The position numbers and the translations under genes were made by a program. Positions 54,648-64,000 of a DNA stretch of 64,000 nt are shown one piece after another. The notes under the pieces are model-generated. The model made no database searches. It saw nothing but the letters and a program-made list of their open reading frames with translations, and was not told where the DNA came from. This DNA comes from Pseudomonas protegens (GTDB lineage: Bacteria > Pseudomonadota > Gammaproteobacteria > Pseudomonadales > Pseudomonadaceae): the NCBI RefSeq assembly GCF_013407925.2, contig NZ_CP060201.1:4077001-4141000 (forward strand), written 5' to 3'. How positions within the stretch are numbered: position 1 is the stretch's first letter; every line of letters starts with the position of its first letter.

Positions 54648-56843
54648 TCAGGATGCCACCTTCTTCAGCAGGTTTTCCAGGCGGTTGCCGGCAGCCCGGT
54701 GCTGGAGGATGGCAAAGGCCTTTTCCGCCACCAGACTGCCGCCTTCCAGCGGTGGCAGGCCACCGCTGTAGATGTTCGAGATCACCGTGTATTCGTAGCG
54801 AATGTCCGGGTTGCCGCTGAATTGCGCGGCGGCGCGGCGCGCCTGGTCGTCCGGCAAGCGGTAGCCCAGGTAGGCGGACATGCTGCGCGAGGCCAGGGCA
54901 TCGCCGCCGGGACGCTCGCCGATCAGCACGATGATCAGTTGTGGTTGCAGGGCTTCGCCCACCGACTCCGCCAGCTTGACCCGGCCATAGGGCGCGAGGA
55001 TCGGCTGGCCGATGCGCAGCTCGCGACTCTGCAGGCCATCCAGCAGCACCGGCAGCAGTTCGGGAATGTTGTGGTGGATGGCTTCGGCGCTAAGGCCATC
55101 TGAAATCACGATCTGCACGTCGTTGTATTCCGGTTGCAGGCGCCGCAGCACTTCCTCGGTCAGCCGTGCGCCCAGTTCCGGGTCTTGCAGGTGGGCCAGC
55201 TTGTCCGGGGCCGCGGTGCGCAGCTCGCGCAGGGCAATGGCGCCGATTTCGCTGGGGCGCAGGTCGACGTAGATCGCTTCCCGGGCCACCGCCAGGTTGG
55301 CCCGCACGGTGCGCGACACGCTGTTGGCCGGGCGCGGTCCGGCGTTGTCGAAGCCGTAGGTGGCCGGGGTGGATTCCAGCAGGCGCTGGAAGTCGATGTC
55401 CGACTTGCAGAAGATCCTCGGGTTGCCCCAGTTCGGCCCGCGTTCCACGTTGCCGTGGGCGTCCTCCTGGAAAATCCCCTTGCCCAGGGCCCAGCGCAGG
55501 TATTCCGGGGCCGGCGCCAGGTCGTGGACTTCGCGCAGGGTCTGATTGTCATGGGCGCTGGTGTCGAAGTAGGCGAGCATGCGGTCGGTGCTCAGGTACA
55601 CGTCCATGAAGAAGTTAGCGCCGGCGGCGGTCAGCAGTTCGGTGGCCATCTGCTGGCCTTCCAGGGTCACCTGGGAGTGCAGGGTGTAGCAGGGCGCCAT
55701 GCCCATGGGCAGCCCCAGCAGCTTGCCCATGAACTGGTCCTGCAGGCAGGAATAGGTCATCTCGAAGTTGTCGAGGTGGGTTTCCGGGCCGATGAAACCG
55801 GTGACGTTGTTCACCATGTACGGCCGATAGCGCCGGGCCAGCCCGTAGCACAGGGCTTCGCAGGTGGTCATGTCGATGCCTTCGTGCTTGCCGTAGGTCA
55901 GCTCGCTGCCCTGGCCGGTCTCGAAGTACATGAAGTTTTCCGCCACATCGCGCAGCGGGCCGCGCTCGGCCATGGTCTGCCAGGCCTGGTCCAGCAGTTG
56001 CACGGTGACGTCGAACTCGTCGGTCAGGGTGCGTTCGGTGCCGGCCAGGCTCTGGAACATGATCTCCACCGGTGCGCCCTGGTCGAGGCAGGCCAGTTGG
56101 GTCTTGATGTGGGAGAGCACGCAGATCTGCGTCGGCGCTCCGGTTTCCCTGCGCAATTTATCCAGGTGGTGCAGGGTGGCACTGATGTTGTCCACGGTGT
56201 CGATGGCCGGGTTGAGGCCGATCAACGCGTCCCCCGAGCCCATGCTCAGCCCGGTGTAGACCAGCAGGCTGATGCCGCTGAGGTTGTCGGTGGGATGGTT
56301 GGGCTGCAGCCGCGACGACAGGGTGCCGGGCAGGCCCACCAGGGTCCGGGCCTTGGCCGCCGCGCCGCTCTTGAGCTTTTTCGACAGCAGGATCAGTTCA
56401 TGCACGTCCAGCAGCTTGGCCAGGGCCGCCGCCATGACCCCGGTCAGGGCCGTGCCGATGCGGCGTATTTCAGTGCCATGGCTGCGCAGCAGGCGATCTT
56501 TCAGGGCGCCCAGGGTCAGGTCGGCGATCTCGCCAAAGACGCTGTGGTCGATGTCGTAGTTGACTTGCATGACGCTGTCGATGCGCCCGTGGCGGTCGGT
56601 CAGCGGATGCTCGAAATAGTGCCCCAGGGTCAGCTCCGAGAGCACCTTGCGCGCCGCTTCGCGGGTGATCTCATCCGCGGCGGCCAGCCCCGCCACTCGG
56701 TCGCCGGCCTTGCTGATGTCGGCGGCGCCGAGCACCGCCTTGAGGCTGCTGAAGGCGATCTCGCGATCCAGCACCCGGGTGCTGTAGCCACGCTCGGCCG
56801 GGATGGCGGGAAGGCGGATGTGCTGCAGTGCGGTGAGTGACAT
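54648..56843 (-). CDS. Fused EutB-EutC ethanolamine ammonia-lyase homologue
   Basis: A 731-residue single chain. Residues about 1-465 are EutB-like ([52 protein letters not shown]); about 500-731 are EutC-like (VVISDGL-type IVISDGLSAEAIHH, LIGERPGGDAL). Changes: the Eut[11 protein letters not shown] segment reads STDRMLAYFD, and the EutC SSPDSLG and RNCISN motifs are replaced (YLGYRLPDD, YTVISNIY). It may act on a different amino alcohol (inference). GGAG nine bases upstream supports start 56843. Confidence 0.88.
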   Translation of the reverse strand: MSLTALQHIRLPAIPAERGYSTRVLDREIAFSSLKAVLGAADISKAGDRVAGLAAADEITREAARKVLSELTLGHYFEHPLTDRHGRIDSVMQVNYDIDHSVFGEIADLTLGALKDRLLRSHGTEIRRIGTALTGVMAAALAKLLDVHELILLSKKLKSGAAAKARTLVGLPGTLSSRLQPNHPTDNLSGISLLVYTGLSMGSGDALIGLNPAIDTVDNISATLHHLDKLRRETGAPTQICVLSHIKTQLACLDQGAPVEIMFQSLAGTERTLTDEFDVTVQLLDQAWQTMAERGPLRDVAENFMYFETGQGSELTYGKHEGIDMTTCEALCYGLARRYRPYMVNNVTGFIGPETHLDNFEMTYSCLQDQFMGKLLGLPMGMAPCYTLHSQVTLEGQQMATELLTAAGANFFMDVYLSTDRMLAYFDTSAHDNQTLREVHDLAPAPEYLRWALGKGIFQEDAHGNVERGPNWGNPRIFCKSDIDFQRLLESTPATYGFDNAGPRPANSVSRTVRANLAVAREAIYVDLRPSEIGAIALRELRTAAPDKLAHLQDPELGARLTEEVLRRLQPEYNDVQIVISDGLSAEAIHHNIPELLPVLLDGLQSRELRIGQPILAPYGRVKLAESVGEALQPQLIIVLIGERPGGDALASRSMSAYLGYRLPDDQARRAAAQFSGNPDIRYEYTVISNIYSGGLPPLEGGSLVAEKAFAILQHRAAGNRLENLLKKVAS

Positions 56844-56873
56844 GGCAAGAGGCTCCTTGGCCGGCATCGGCAT

Positions 56874-58310
56874 CTAGTGCACGCCGTAAAAGGCGACGGG
56901 CACGATGTGCCGATGGGGGGTTCCCAGATTGATGAAGTGCGCCGAACGCTCGCGCACTTCATCGATGACGATCAGGTTGCAAGAACTGCGCCCCCAATCC
57001 GTGGCGTAGTTGCCCAGGACCTTGCCGACGTTGCTTTCCAGCAGCAGTACCAGTGGCCACTGCGGGGCGGGTCGTGCCTGCTCCAGGGCGCGGGCCAGGC
57101 GTGCGCCCAACTGTCGGATGTCTTCCAGGCGTGGCGCCTGAGCGTTGTCGAGCAATTGCAGGCACGCGCCGTCGCGACTGCTCAGTGCCAGGGCCAGTGC
57201 GTCGTCCAGTTGCTGCTCGGTGGCATCCATGGGCAGCCGGGCGACGATGGGCAGATCCTTGAGGGGCAGCACCTCGGGCTGTGGCAGAAACAGGGTGCTG
57301 CCGGAGATTTCGGTGTTGTGCAGGGTCAGGCCGTAGACCGTGGCCCGGCCGCGGTTTTCCGGCAGCAGACGACCGGCGTCGCGCACCAGCCGCGGGTGAC
57401 GGGCAATCGCCAGGGCCAGATCGATGCCCAGGTCGCCGTAATGGGTGGTGCCCGGAATGGGCTCGCCTTGCAGGTGGCGATAGAGCAGTTCGCCCACGCC
57501 ACCGGAAAAAGTCAGGGCCGGGGCGGCCTTGTGATCGGGGAGGATCAGCGGCAGTTGCTCGGTCAACTGGCCCAGCGGGCTGGCAAAGAACGAGCGATCA
57601 CCTTCGGCAATGGCGACCAGGGCGTCGACGTACCAGTCGATCACTGCGTCCAGCTCCGCACGGTCGAGGACTTGTCCAGAGCTCTTGTGGATTGCCAGGT
57701 GATCGAGCAGTGCCTGACCGAACTCCGAGACGCCGCTGAGGCGATAACTGCCCGGCTCGAACTGCAAGTGCCGGGCTCCGATGAAATGACAGCCGCTGGC
57801 CAGCACATTGCCGTCCTGGCCCCAGGCGGCATTGGTGGTGCCGCCGCCGATATCCAGGTTGAGCAGCGGTTGTTGTGGATAAAAGCGGCTCAGGGTCGAA
57901 CAACTGCCCATGAACGCCAGCCAGGACTCCAGCCCGCCATCGTCGGCGCGGGAGATCAGCACGTTACCGATCAGTTGCTCCACCCGGCGTGTCAGGGCCT
58001 GGGCGTTGTGCCGCCGCGCCGCCAGGCCGGTAATGATCACACCTGCGGAAAACAGCTGTTCCGGGCGCACGCCGGCTTGCTCAAGCCAGCATTGGATCAG
58101 GCCCTGGATGGCCGCTTCATCGATGATCCGGTCCTTGAACGGGGTAAACACCGGCTCGCCGCGAAACAGCACCCGGGGCTCGTTGAGGGCCATGCGTCCG
58201 GTGACGCAATGGCTGCTCAGGCTGGCCTGGGCAATCAGCGCGCTGCTGGTGGTGGAGCCGAAATCCAGCCCCAGCAGCAATACCGATGTGCCGCCCGTGA
58301 TGGCTTGCAT
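56874..58310 (-). CDS. eutA: Ethanolamine ammonia-lyase reactivating factor EutA
   Basis: A 478-residue ASKHA-type ATPase that removes damaged cobalamin from the lyase. Seen: GLDFGSTTSSALIAQ phosphate loop, LNLDIGGGTTNAAWG second loop, LTFSGGVGELLYRH, and a conserved C-terminal VIDEVRERSAHFINLGTPH. It precedes the fused lyase by 30 bases. It is shared by two lyases, which may both need reactivation. From memory, the P. aeruginosa eat operon lacks it. Confidence 0.9.
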   Translation of the reverse strand: MQAITGGTSVLLLGLDFGSTTSSALIAQASLSSHCVTGRMALNEPRVLFRGEPVFTPFKDRIIDEAAIQGLIQCWLEQAGVRPEQLFSAGVIITGLAARRHNAQALTRRVEQLIGNVLISRADDGGLESWLAFMGSCSTLSRFYPQQPLLNLDIGGGTTNAAWGQDGNVLASGCHFIGARHLQFEPGSYRLSGVSEFGQALLDHLAIHKSSGQVLDRAELDAVIDWYVDALVAIAEGDRSFFASPLGQLTEQLPLILPDHKAAPALTFSGGVGELLYRHLQGEPIPGTTHYGDLGIDLALAIARHPRLVRDAGRLLPENRGRATVYGLTLHNTEISGSTLFLPQPEVLPLKDLPIVARLPMDATEQQLDDALALALSSRDGACLQLLDNAQAPRLEDIRQLGARLARALEQARPAPQWPLVLLLESNVGKVLGNYATDWGRSSCNLIVIDEVRERSAHFINLGTPHRHIVPVAFYGVH

Positions 58311-58335
58311 GCAGGCGTTCCTCGCCGCGCCGGAG

Positions 58336-59616
58336 TCAGGCGGTGGCCTTCTGGCCCGCAGGTTCTGGGGTTTCCAGCGCAGTGCCGCCCAGGTACTCGC
58401 CCGGGGCGATGATCCCCGCAGCCCGATCCTGGGCTTCCAGTTGCAGCGCCTTGGGCACCGACAGCCAGTAGGCCAGGCCGACGGCGACGAAACCGGCGCT
58501 GATCTTGCCGATCAGCACCGGCAGGATGATGGTCGGCTGGAAGTTGGCGGTGAACGACAGGTGGTCCCCCAGGAGGAAGGCGGCGCAGACGCCGAAGGCG
58601 ATGTTCACCACCTTGTCCTTGGGCGGCATGAGGCGCACCAGGCGGAACATGGCTAGGATGTTGGCGATGGTCGCCAGCATGCCGGCACTGCCCACGGCGC
58701 TGAGGCCGATCTTGCCGCCGAGGTTTTCCAGAGGCTTGCCCAGGTATTTGCGCAGCAGGTAGACCATGGGGAAGGCGCCGGCCAGCATGATGCCGATGTA
58801 GCCGGCGGTTTCCAGGGCGCGGGTCTGGTCCTGGGCGTCGGCGATGATCGGGTGGAAGCCCCAACTGCCGAACACCGCGGAGAAGGCCCCGGTGAAGTAC
58901 TCGACGATGGAGAACACCAGCACCAGCTTGATCGCTGCGTCCATGGCCCGGCCGAAGATGATGAAACCCTTGATCATCATGTCCGGCAAAAAGCGCAGGC
59001 CCAGGGCCAGGGCGACGACGAAGATCAGGATCGGCAGCAAGTTGGCGAAGATGCTGCCCAGGCCCAGGGCCAGTTGGTAGCTGGCTTCACCGTTGGTGCT
59101 CACCAGTTCGCGTACCACCGGGTTGCTGAAGGCCAGGATCAGGCTGGCGATCATCACCCCGACGGGGATGGTGAGGATGCCGGACATGATCCCTAGGGCC
59201 ATGTACTTGTGGTCGCGCTTGTCGAGCATCGCCAGGCCCATGGGGATCGAGAAGACGATGGTGGCGCCGCCCATGAAGCCGGTGATCAAGGCCATCACCA
59301 GGGCTTCCTTGCTCGCGGCCAGGGCCGAGGCCAGCTGATAGCCGCCCATGTCCGAGGCGATGATCATGGTCGCCGCCAGGGCCGGGTCGGCGCCCAGGGA
59401 ATTGAAGAACGGTCCGAAGACGGTTTCGATGACCACGGTGAGATAGGGGATGGAAGCCATGATCCCCGCGGCCGGCACGAAGATGTAGCCGGTGGCGTGG
59501 ATGCCTTCCATGAATTCTTTGCCCAGGCCCCGCTCGCTGTCGTAGATGGCGGCGAAGGCGCCGAGTACGGCGCAGAGCATGATGAGGTAGAGCACGTAGT
59601 TGCCGATCTGATCCAT
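58336..59616 (-). CDS. eutH: Ethanolamine transporter EutH
   Basis: A 426-residue inner-membrane carrier with about 11 helices. Seen: IYDSERGLGKEFMEGIHATGYIFVPAAGIMASIPYL, ASDMGGYQLASALA, and LLGDHLSFTANFQPTIILPVLIGK, characteristic of EutH. It admits ethanolamine for the lyases. It lies between exaC (177 bases upstream, with a hairpin) and eutA (25 bases downstream). Confidence 0.93.
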   Translation of the reverse strand: MDQIGNYVLYLIMLCAVLGAFAAIYDSERGLGKEFMEGIHATGYIFVPAAGIMASIPYLTVVIETVFGPFFNSLGADPALAATMIIASDMGGYQLASALAASKEALVMALITGFMGGATIVFSIPMGLAMLDKRDHKYMALGIMSGILTIPVGVMIASLILAFSNPVVRELVSTNGEASYQLALGLGSIFANLLPILIFVVALALGLRFLPDMMIKGFIIFGRAMDAAIKLVLVFSIVEYFTGAFSAVFGSWGFHPIIADAQDQTRALETAGYIGIMLAGAFPMVYLLRKYLGKPLENLGGKIGLSAVGSAGMLATIANILAMFRLVRLMPPKDKVVNIAFGVCAAFLLGDHLSFTANFQPTIILPVLIGKISAGFVAVGLAYWLSVPKALQLEAQDRAAGIIAPGEYLGGTALETPEPAGQKATA

Positions 59617-59760
59617 TGCGTTTGTCCCTTGTTATTGTTTTTCAAGCAGGGTCTGTGCACGACTGGTTTGGCGCAGAACTTCCGACAGCAGTGTCCCGTC
59701 CGGCAAGCCTTCGGCACCGGATCAGAGCAGGTGAACGGGCGCGGCGGGGCCGCGAAAAGG

Positions 59761-59788
59761 CCTCCCGGCGACCTGGGTCGCCGGGAGG
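59761..59788 (-). terminator. Terminator/attenuator between exaC and eutH
   Basis: A perfect 12-bp stem (CCTCCCGGCGAC/GTCGCCGGGAGG, 4-base loop) five bases after the exaC stop, followed on the minus strand by CCTTTTC. Partial termination would give more exaC than eut message (inference). Confidence 0.7.
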
Positions 59789-59793
59789 ATCGA

Positions 59794-61314
<1,521 letters not shown>

Positions 61315-61378
61315 GGTGGGTATCTCCTGGCTTTTATGCTTATGGGGGAGGGAGCGCTTTTGCGCATGTAAAGCGTAG

Positions 61379-61394
61379 AGCAAAGGTCGGGCCA
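61379..61394 (-). promoter_or_regulatory. Sigma-54 promoter of exaC-eut operon
   Basis: The minus strand reads TGGCCCGACCTTTGCT, matching TGGCACG-N4-TTGCW at 11 of 12 defined positions, with GG and GC exactly 10 bases apart. It lies 65 bases before exaC. The divergent neighbour is a sigma-54 activator. GTGAC repeats at 61459, 61483 and 61514 are candidate activator sites. Confidence 0.8.
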
Positions 61395-61689
61395 GCGTGG
61401 TGGGAGCCATGTGCATCAAGGGTTTGCGGATGTTTCGATCAGGCGCCGGCACGGTGTTGTGACGGATCCGGTACAGGGGCAAGTGACAGTTTGTAACGTT
61501 ATTGGCACAACCTGTGACCTGTGGGTCAGGCTGGCATTGCAATGGAGCAGCGGCTGGAGGATGCTGGTTCGCGTGTCGAATCTTGTCGGACAAGTCTGAT
61601 GAGCATTCCTCCTTCGTAGTCGATTGCAGCCCGGCAGTGGCGACGGTATTTCGTCTGAGCGTGTCAGCGCAGCAGGAGAATAATAAGAA

Positions 61690-63609
61690 ATGCACAGTAG
61701 TAATCACTTGAGCCGGCATGCCCAGCAGGTGCTCACCGTGGCCCAGGGCAAGGCCCATCTGCAGGGCCCGGGCAGCGATCCTTCTATCGCCCGTTCCTGG
61801 CTGCGTTGTCTTGAGGACTATCATCTGGATCCGGCCCAGGCCATGGCGCCCACGGTGCTGGAGCACGGGCGTCTGCTGGAGAGCCGCGAGCGATTGCAGG
61901 ATGTGCTGCAGATTGCCGGAACCGAGATGACCAACCTGCATCAGCAATTGTCCGGCGCCGGGCATGCGGTGCTGTTGACCGATGCCCGGGGGGTGATCCT
62001 CAACTGCATCACCGCCCCCAGCGAGCGCAAGATCTTCGAGCGCGCGGGCCTCTGGCTCGGCGCCGACTGGAGCGAGGCGCGTGAGGGCACCAATGGCATC
62101 GGCACCTGCCTGGTGGAGCGCCAGTCGCTGACCATTCACCAGGACGAGCATTTTCGCGGCCGGCACACCGGCCTGACCTGTTCGGCGAGCCCGGTGTTCG
62201 ATCCCCATGGCGAGTTGCTGGCGGTGCTGGATGTGTCCTCGGCGCGCCAGGATGTTTCCCGCCAGAGCCAGTTCCACACCATGGCGCTGGTCAACCTCTC
62301 GGCGAAGATGATCGAGAGCTGCTATTTCCTGCGTTATTTCGAGAACCAGTGGCTGTTGCGCTTTCATCTGCAGGCGGAGTCGGTGGGGTTGTTCAGCGAG
62401 GGCTTGCTGGCGTTCGACGGCGAAGGGCGAATCTGTGCGGTGAACCAGAGTGCCCTGAACTTGTTGGGGCACATTCGTGGCGGTTTGCTGGGCAAGCCGG
62501 TGGAGAGTTTTTTCGATTGCTCCCTGGATGAGTTGTTCAGTCGCGCCAGCATCAATGCCAGCGCCAGTTGGCCTTTGCGCACTCGGGATGGACGGCGCCT
62601 GTTCGCCTTGTTGCGCGGCCAGCCGCAGCCGGCTTCGGCGCCGGTGCTGCGCTCGCCGGTGGTCATTGCGCCGCCGCGCCCGGCTGGCATCTGCCTGGGG
62701 GATGACGGCCTGCAGAACGATTTTCGCCGGGCTTCGCGAGTCTTCGAGCGCGATGTGCCGCTGCTGATCAATGGCGAGACCGGCTCCGGCAAGGAGGCGT
62801 TTGCCAAGGCGGTGCACCAGGGCAGCGCCCGGGCGGACAAGGCGTTTGTCGCGCTCAACTGCGCGGCGATCCCGGAAAGCCTGATCGAGAGCGAATTGTT
62901 CGGTTATCGCGGTGGCAGTTTTACCGGGGCGCGCAAGGAAGGCATGCGCGGCAAGTTGCAACAGGCCGATGGCGGCACCCTGTTCCTCGATGAAATCGGC
63001 GATATGCCCCTGGCCTTGCAGACCCGCTTGCTGCGGGTGCTGGAGGATCGGCTGGTGGTGCCGATTGGCGGTGAGCCGCAGGCCGTCAACGTGCGCATCA
63101 TCAGTGCCACTCACCGGGACCTGCTGGAGCGGGTGCGTGATGGCAGTTTTCGCGAGGACCTGTATTACCGGCTCAATGGCCTGGAGATCGCCTTGCCGGC
63201 TTTGCGTGATCGCAGCGACAAATCCCAGTTGCTGGACTTTCTCCTGGCCGAAGAGGCGGGCGAGCAGCCCGTGGTGCTGGACGAGGGCGCGCGTCAGGCC
63301 TTGCTGAGCTATTCATGGCCAGGCAACGTGCGCCAGCTGCGCAACGTGCTGCGGACCCTGGCGGCCTTGTGCGAGAACGGTCGCATTGCTCTGGAGGACC
63401 TGCCGCCGTTGATCCGCCACAGTCGCCCGGCACCGATCAGCGAACCGATTGCCGAGGTGCAGGAGCGGCCCCTGGACGATGCCGAGCGGGTGGCGTTGCT
63501 GGCAGCCCTGGAGCAGCAGCGCTGGCACATGACCCACACCGCCGAGCAACTGGGGGTCAGCCGCAACACTCTTTATAGAAAGCTGCGCAAGCACGGTATC
63601 GCGCGCTAA
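61690..63609 (+). CDS. eatR: Sigma-54 enhancer-binding regulator EatR (AcoR-like)
   Basis: A 639-residue activator. N-terminal GAF/PAS sensor region (about 60-330), central AAA+ domain with GETGSGKE Walker A, SFTGA loop ([10 protein letters not shown]; canonical GAFTGA) and [11 protein letters not shown]alker B, and a C-terminal Fis helix-turn-helix ([21 protein letters not shown]). It is divergent from exaC. Its P. aeruginosa counterpart (PA4021, EatR) is reported to control ethanolamine catabolism with RpoN. About 375 bases lie between the divergent starts. Confidence 0.92.
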   Translation: MHSSNHLSRHAQQVLTVAQGKAHLQGPGSDPSIARSWLRCLEDYHLDPAQAMAPTVLEHGRLLESRERLQDVLQIAGTEMTNLHQQLSGAGHAVLLTDARGVILNCITAPSERKIFERAGLWLGADWSEAREGTNGIGTCLVERQSLTIHQDEHFRGRHTGLTCSASPVFDPHGELLAVLDVSSARQDVSRQSQFHTMALVNLSAKMIESCYFLRYFENQWLLRFHLQAESVGLFSEGLLAFDGEGRICAVNQSALNLLGHIRGGLLGKPVESFFDCSLDELFSRASINASASWPLRTRDGRRLFALLRGQPQPASAPVLRSPVVIAPPRPAGICLGDDGLQNDFRRASRVFERDVPLLINGETGSGKEAFAKAVHQGSARADKAFVALNCAAIPESLIESELFGYRGGSFTGARKEGMRGKLQQADGGTLFLDEIGDMPLALQTRLLRVLEDRLVVPIGGEPQAVNVRIISATHRDLLERVRDGSFREDLYYRLNGLEIALPALRDRSDKSQLLDFLLAEEAGEQPVVLDEGARQALLSYSWPGNVRQLRNVLRTLAALCENGRIALEDLPPLIRHSRPAPISEPIAEVQERPLDDAERVALLAALEQQRWHMTHTAEQLGVSRNTLYRKLRKHGIAR

Positions 63610-63746
63610 GCCCGGCCTGTGGCCGCTGGGACCGGGTTGCGCGACTGGTGCCGGCGCCGGCGAGGGCGGGCAACCTCCCGTTCAGCTAATGGGTGCGATT
63701 TGTAGCCCTCTAGGCTAACCTGCGCCGATGTTTTTCGAGGTCGACT

Positions 63747-64000
63747 ATGCACATCCATATTCTCGGTATCTGCGGCACATTCATGGGGTCGATGGCGGTT
63801 CTGGCCAAAGAGCTGGGCCATCGCGTAACGGGCTCCGACGCCAACGTCTATCCGCCGATGAGCACCCAGTTGCAGGCCCAGGGCATCGAACTGACTCAAG
63901 GCTATGATCCTGCGCAACTGGACCCGGCGCCGGATCTGGTGGTGATCGGCAATGCCATGTCCCGGGGCAATCCGGCCGTGGAATATGTACTGAACAAGGG
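63747..64000 (+). CDS. mpl: Mpl murein-peptide ligase, 5' end (runs off right edge)
   Basis: The first 84 codons of UDP-N-acetylmuramate:tripeptide ligase, which recycles murein tripeptide. Seen: MHIHILGICGTFMGSMAVLAKELGH nucleotide-binding start, GSDANVYPPMSTQL and NAMSRGNPAVEYVL. It lies 137 bases after eatR, which matches the remembered mpl/eatR order in P. aeruginosa. Confidence 0.95.
   Translation, partial: MHIHILGICGTFMGSMAVLAKELGHRVTGSDANVYPPMSTQLQAQGIELTQGYDPAQLDPAPDLVVIGNAMSRGNPAVEYVLNK

Noticed and set aside
59645..59660. A second sigma-54 promoter for eutH
   Set aside because: GTGCACAGACCCTGCT has the right spacing but TG instead of the essential GG at -24.
61315..63114. An N-terminal extension of exaC into the eatR region
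   Set aside because: The minus frame stays open by chance; ExaC starts at 61314 behind AGGAG, and the upstream sequence is antisense to eatR.

Overview
The window is high-GC chromosomal DNA from a fluorescent-group Pseudomonas (P. protegens/P. chlororaphis/P. fluorescens type). The basis is protein-level recognition (oprG/OmpW, the mag alpha-2-macroglobulin operon, exaC/eatR/mpl order), ribosome binding sites, REP-like repeats and a gene order that, from memory, largely parallels the P. aeruginosa oprG-to-mpl stretch. No tRNA, rRNA, CRISPR, prophage or insertion sequence was recognised.

Left part (1-11.5 kb): the 5' part of an Lhr-type helicase, two overlapping short-chain dehydrogenase-like nucleotide-sugar genes, anaerobic-type outer membrane protein oprG with a candidate Anr box, and a four-gene zinc-starvation operon (zrgA, ABC ATPase, ABC permease, DUF3299) behind a candidate Zur box. 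Then come thioredoxin-chaperone cnoX, a methyltransferase and a YbaY lipoprotein. Cofactor block (11.5-25.5 kb): nrdR-ribD-riboflavin synthase-ribBA-ribH-nusB-thiL-pgpA, mostly overlapping, with a boxB/boxA-like leader before ribH-nusB. These are followed by a periplasmic binding protein, stand-alone ribA, a small membrane protein, a cobalamin-binding protein, and opposite them btuB, dxs, ispA and xseB.

Middle (25.6-33 kb): MFS transporter, LysR regulator, CocE/NonD hydrolase, OprD porin and BCCT transporter, all on the minus strand; the last three look like a substrate import-and-hydrolysis unit. At 33.4-43.6 kb lies the complete six-gene mag (yfa-like) operon: two DUF2135 proteins, DUF2138, DUF1175, a 1525-residue alpha-2-macroglobulin without its thioester cysteine, and a DUF2300 protein. 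Motif reading suggests that DUF1175 is NlpC/P60-like and that DUF2300 combines a penicillin-binding-protein-like region, a SpoIID-like region and an HExxH tail, so the operon looks like an envelope/peptidoglycan surveillance complex.

Right part (43.6-64 kb): copper nitrite reductase nirK, a TPR-plus-esterase, a leaderless Cys-His-Asp amidase next to a secreted DUF3828 protein (type VI effector/immunity-like), a diguanylate cyclase, a lipoprotein, ppa, mtfA, dedA, a candidate small RNA and a GNAT enzyme. It ends with a sigma-54-driven ethanolamine operon (exaC, eutH, eutA, an unusual fused EutB-EutC protein, then normal eutB and eutC), its divergent activator eatR, and the start of mpl. EutH imports ethanolamine, the lyases convert it to acetaldehyde and ammonia, EutA reactivates the B12 lyase, and ExaC oxidises acetaldehyde. 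No microcompartment shell genes are present.
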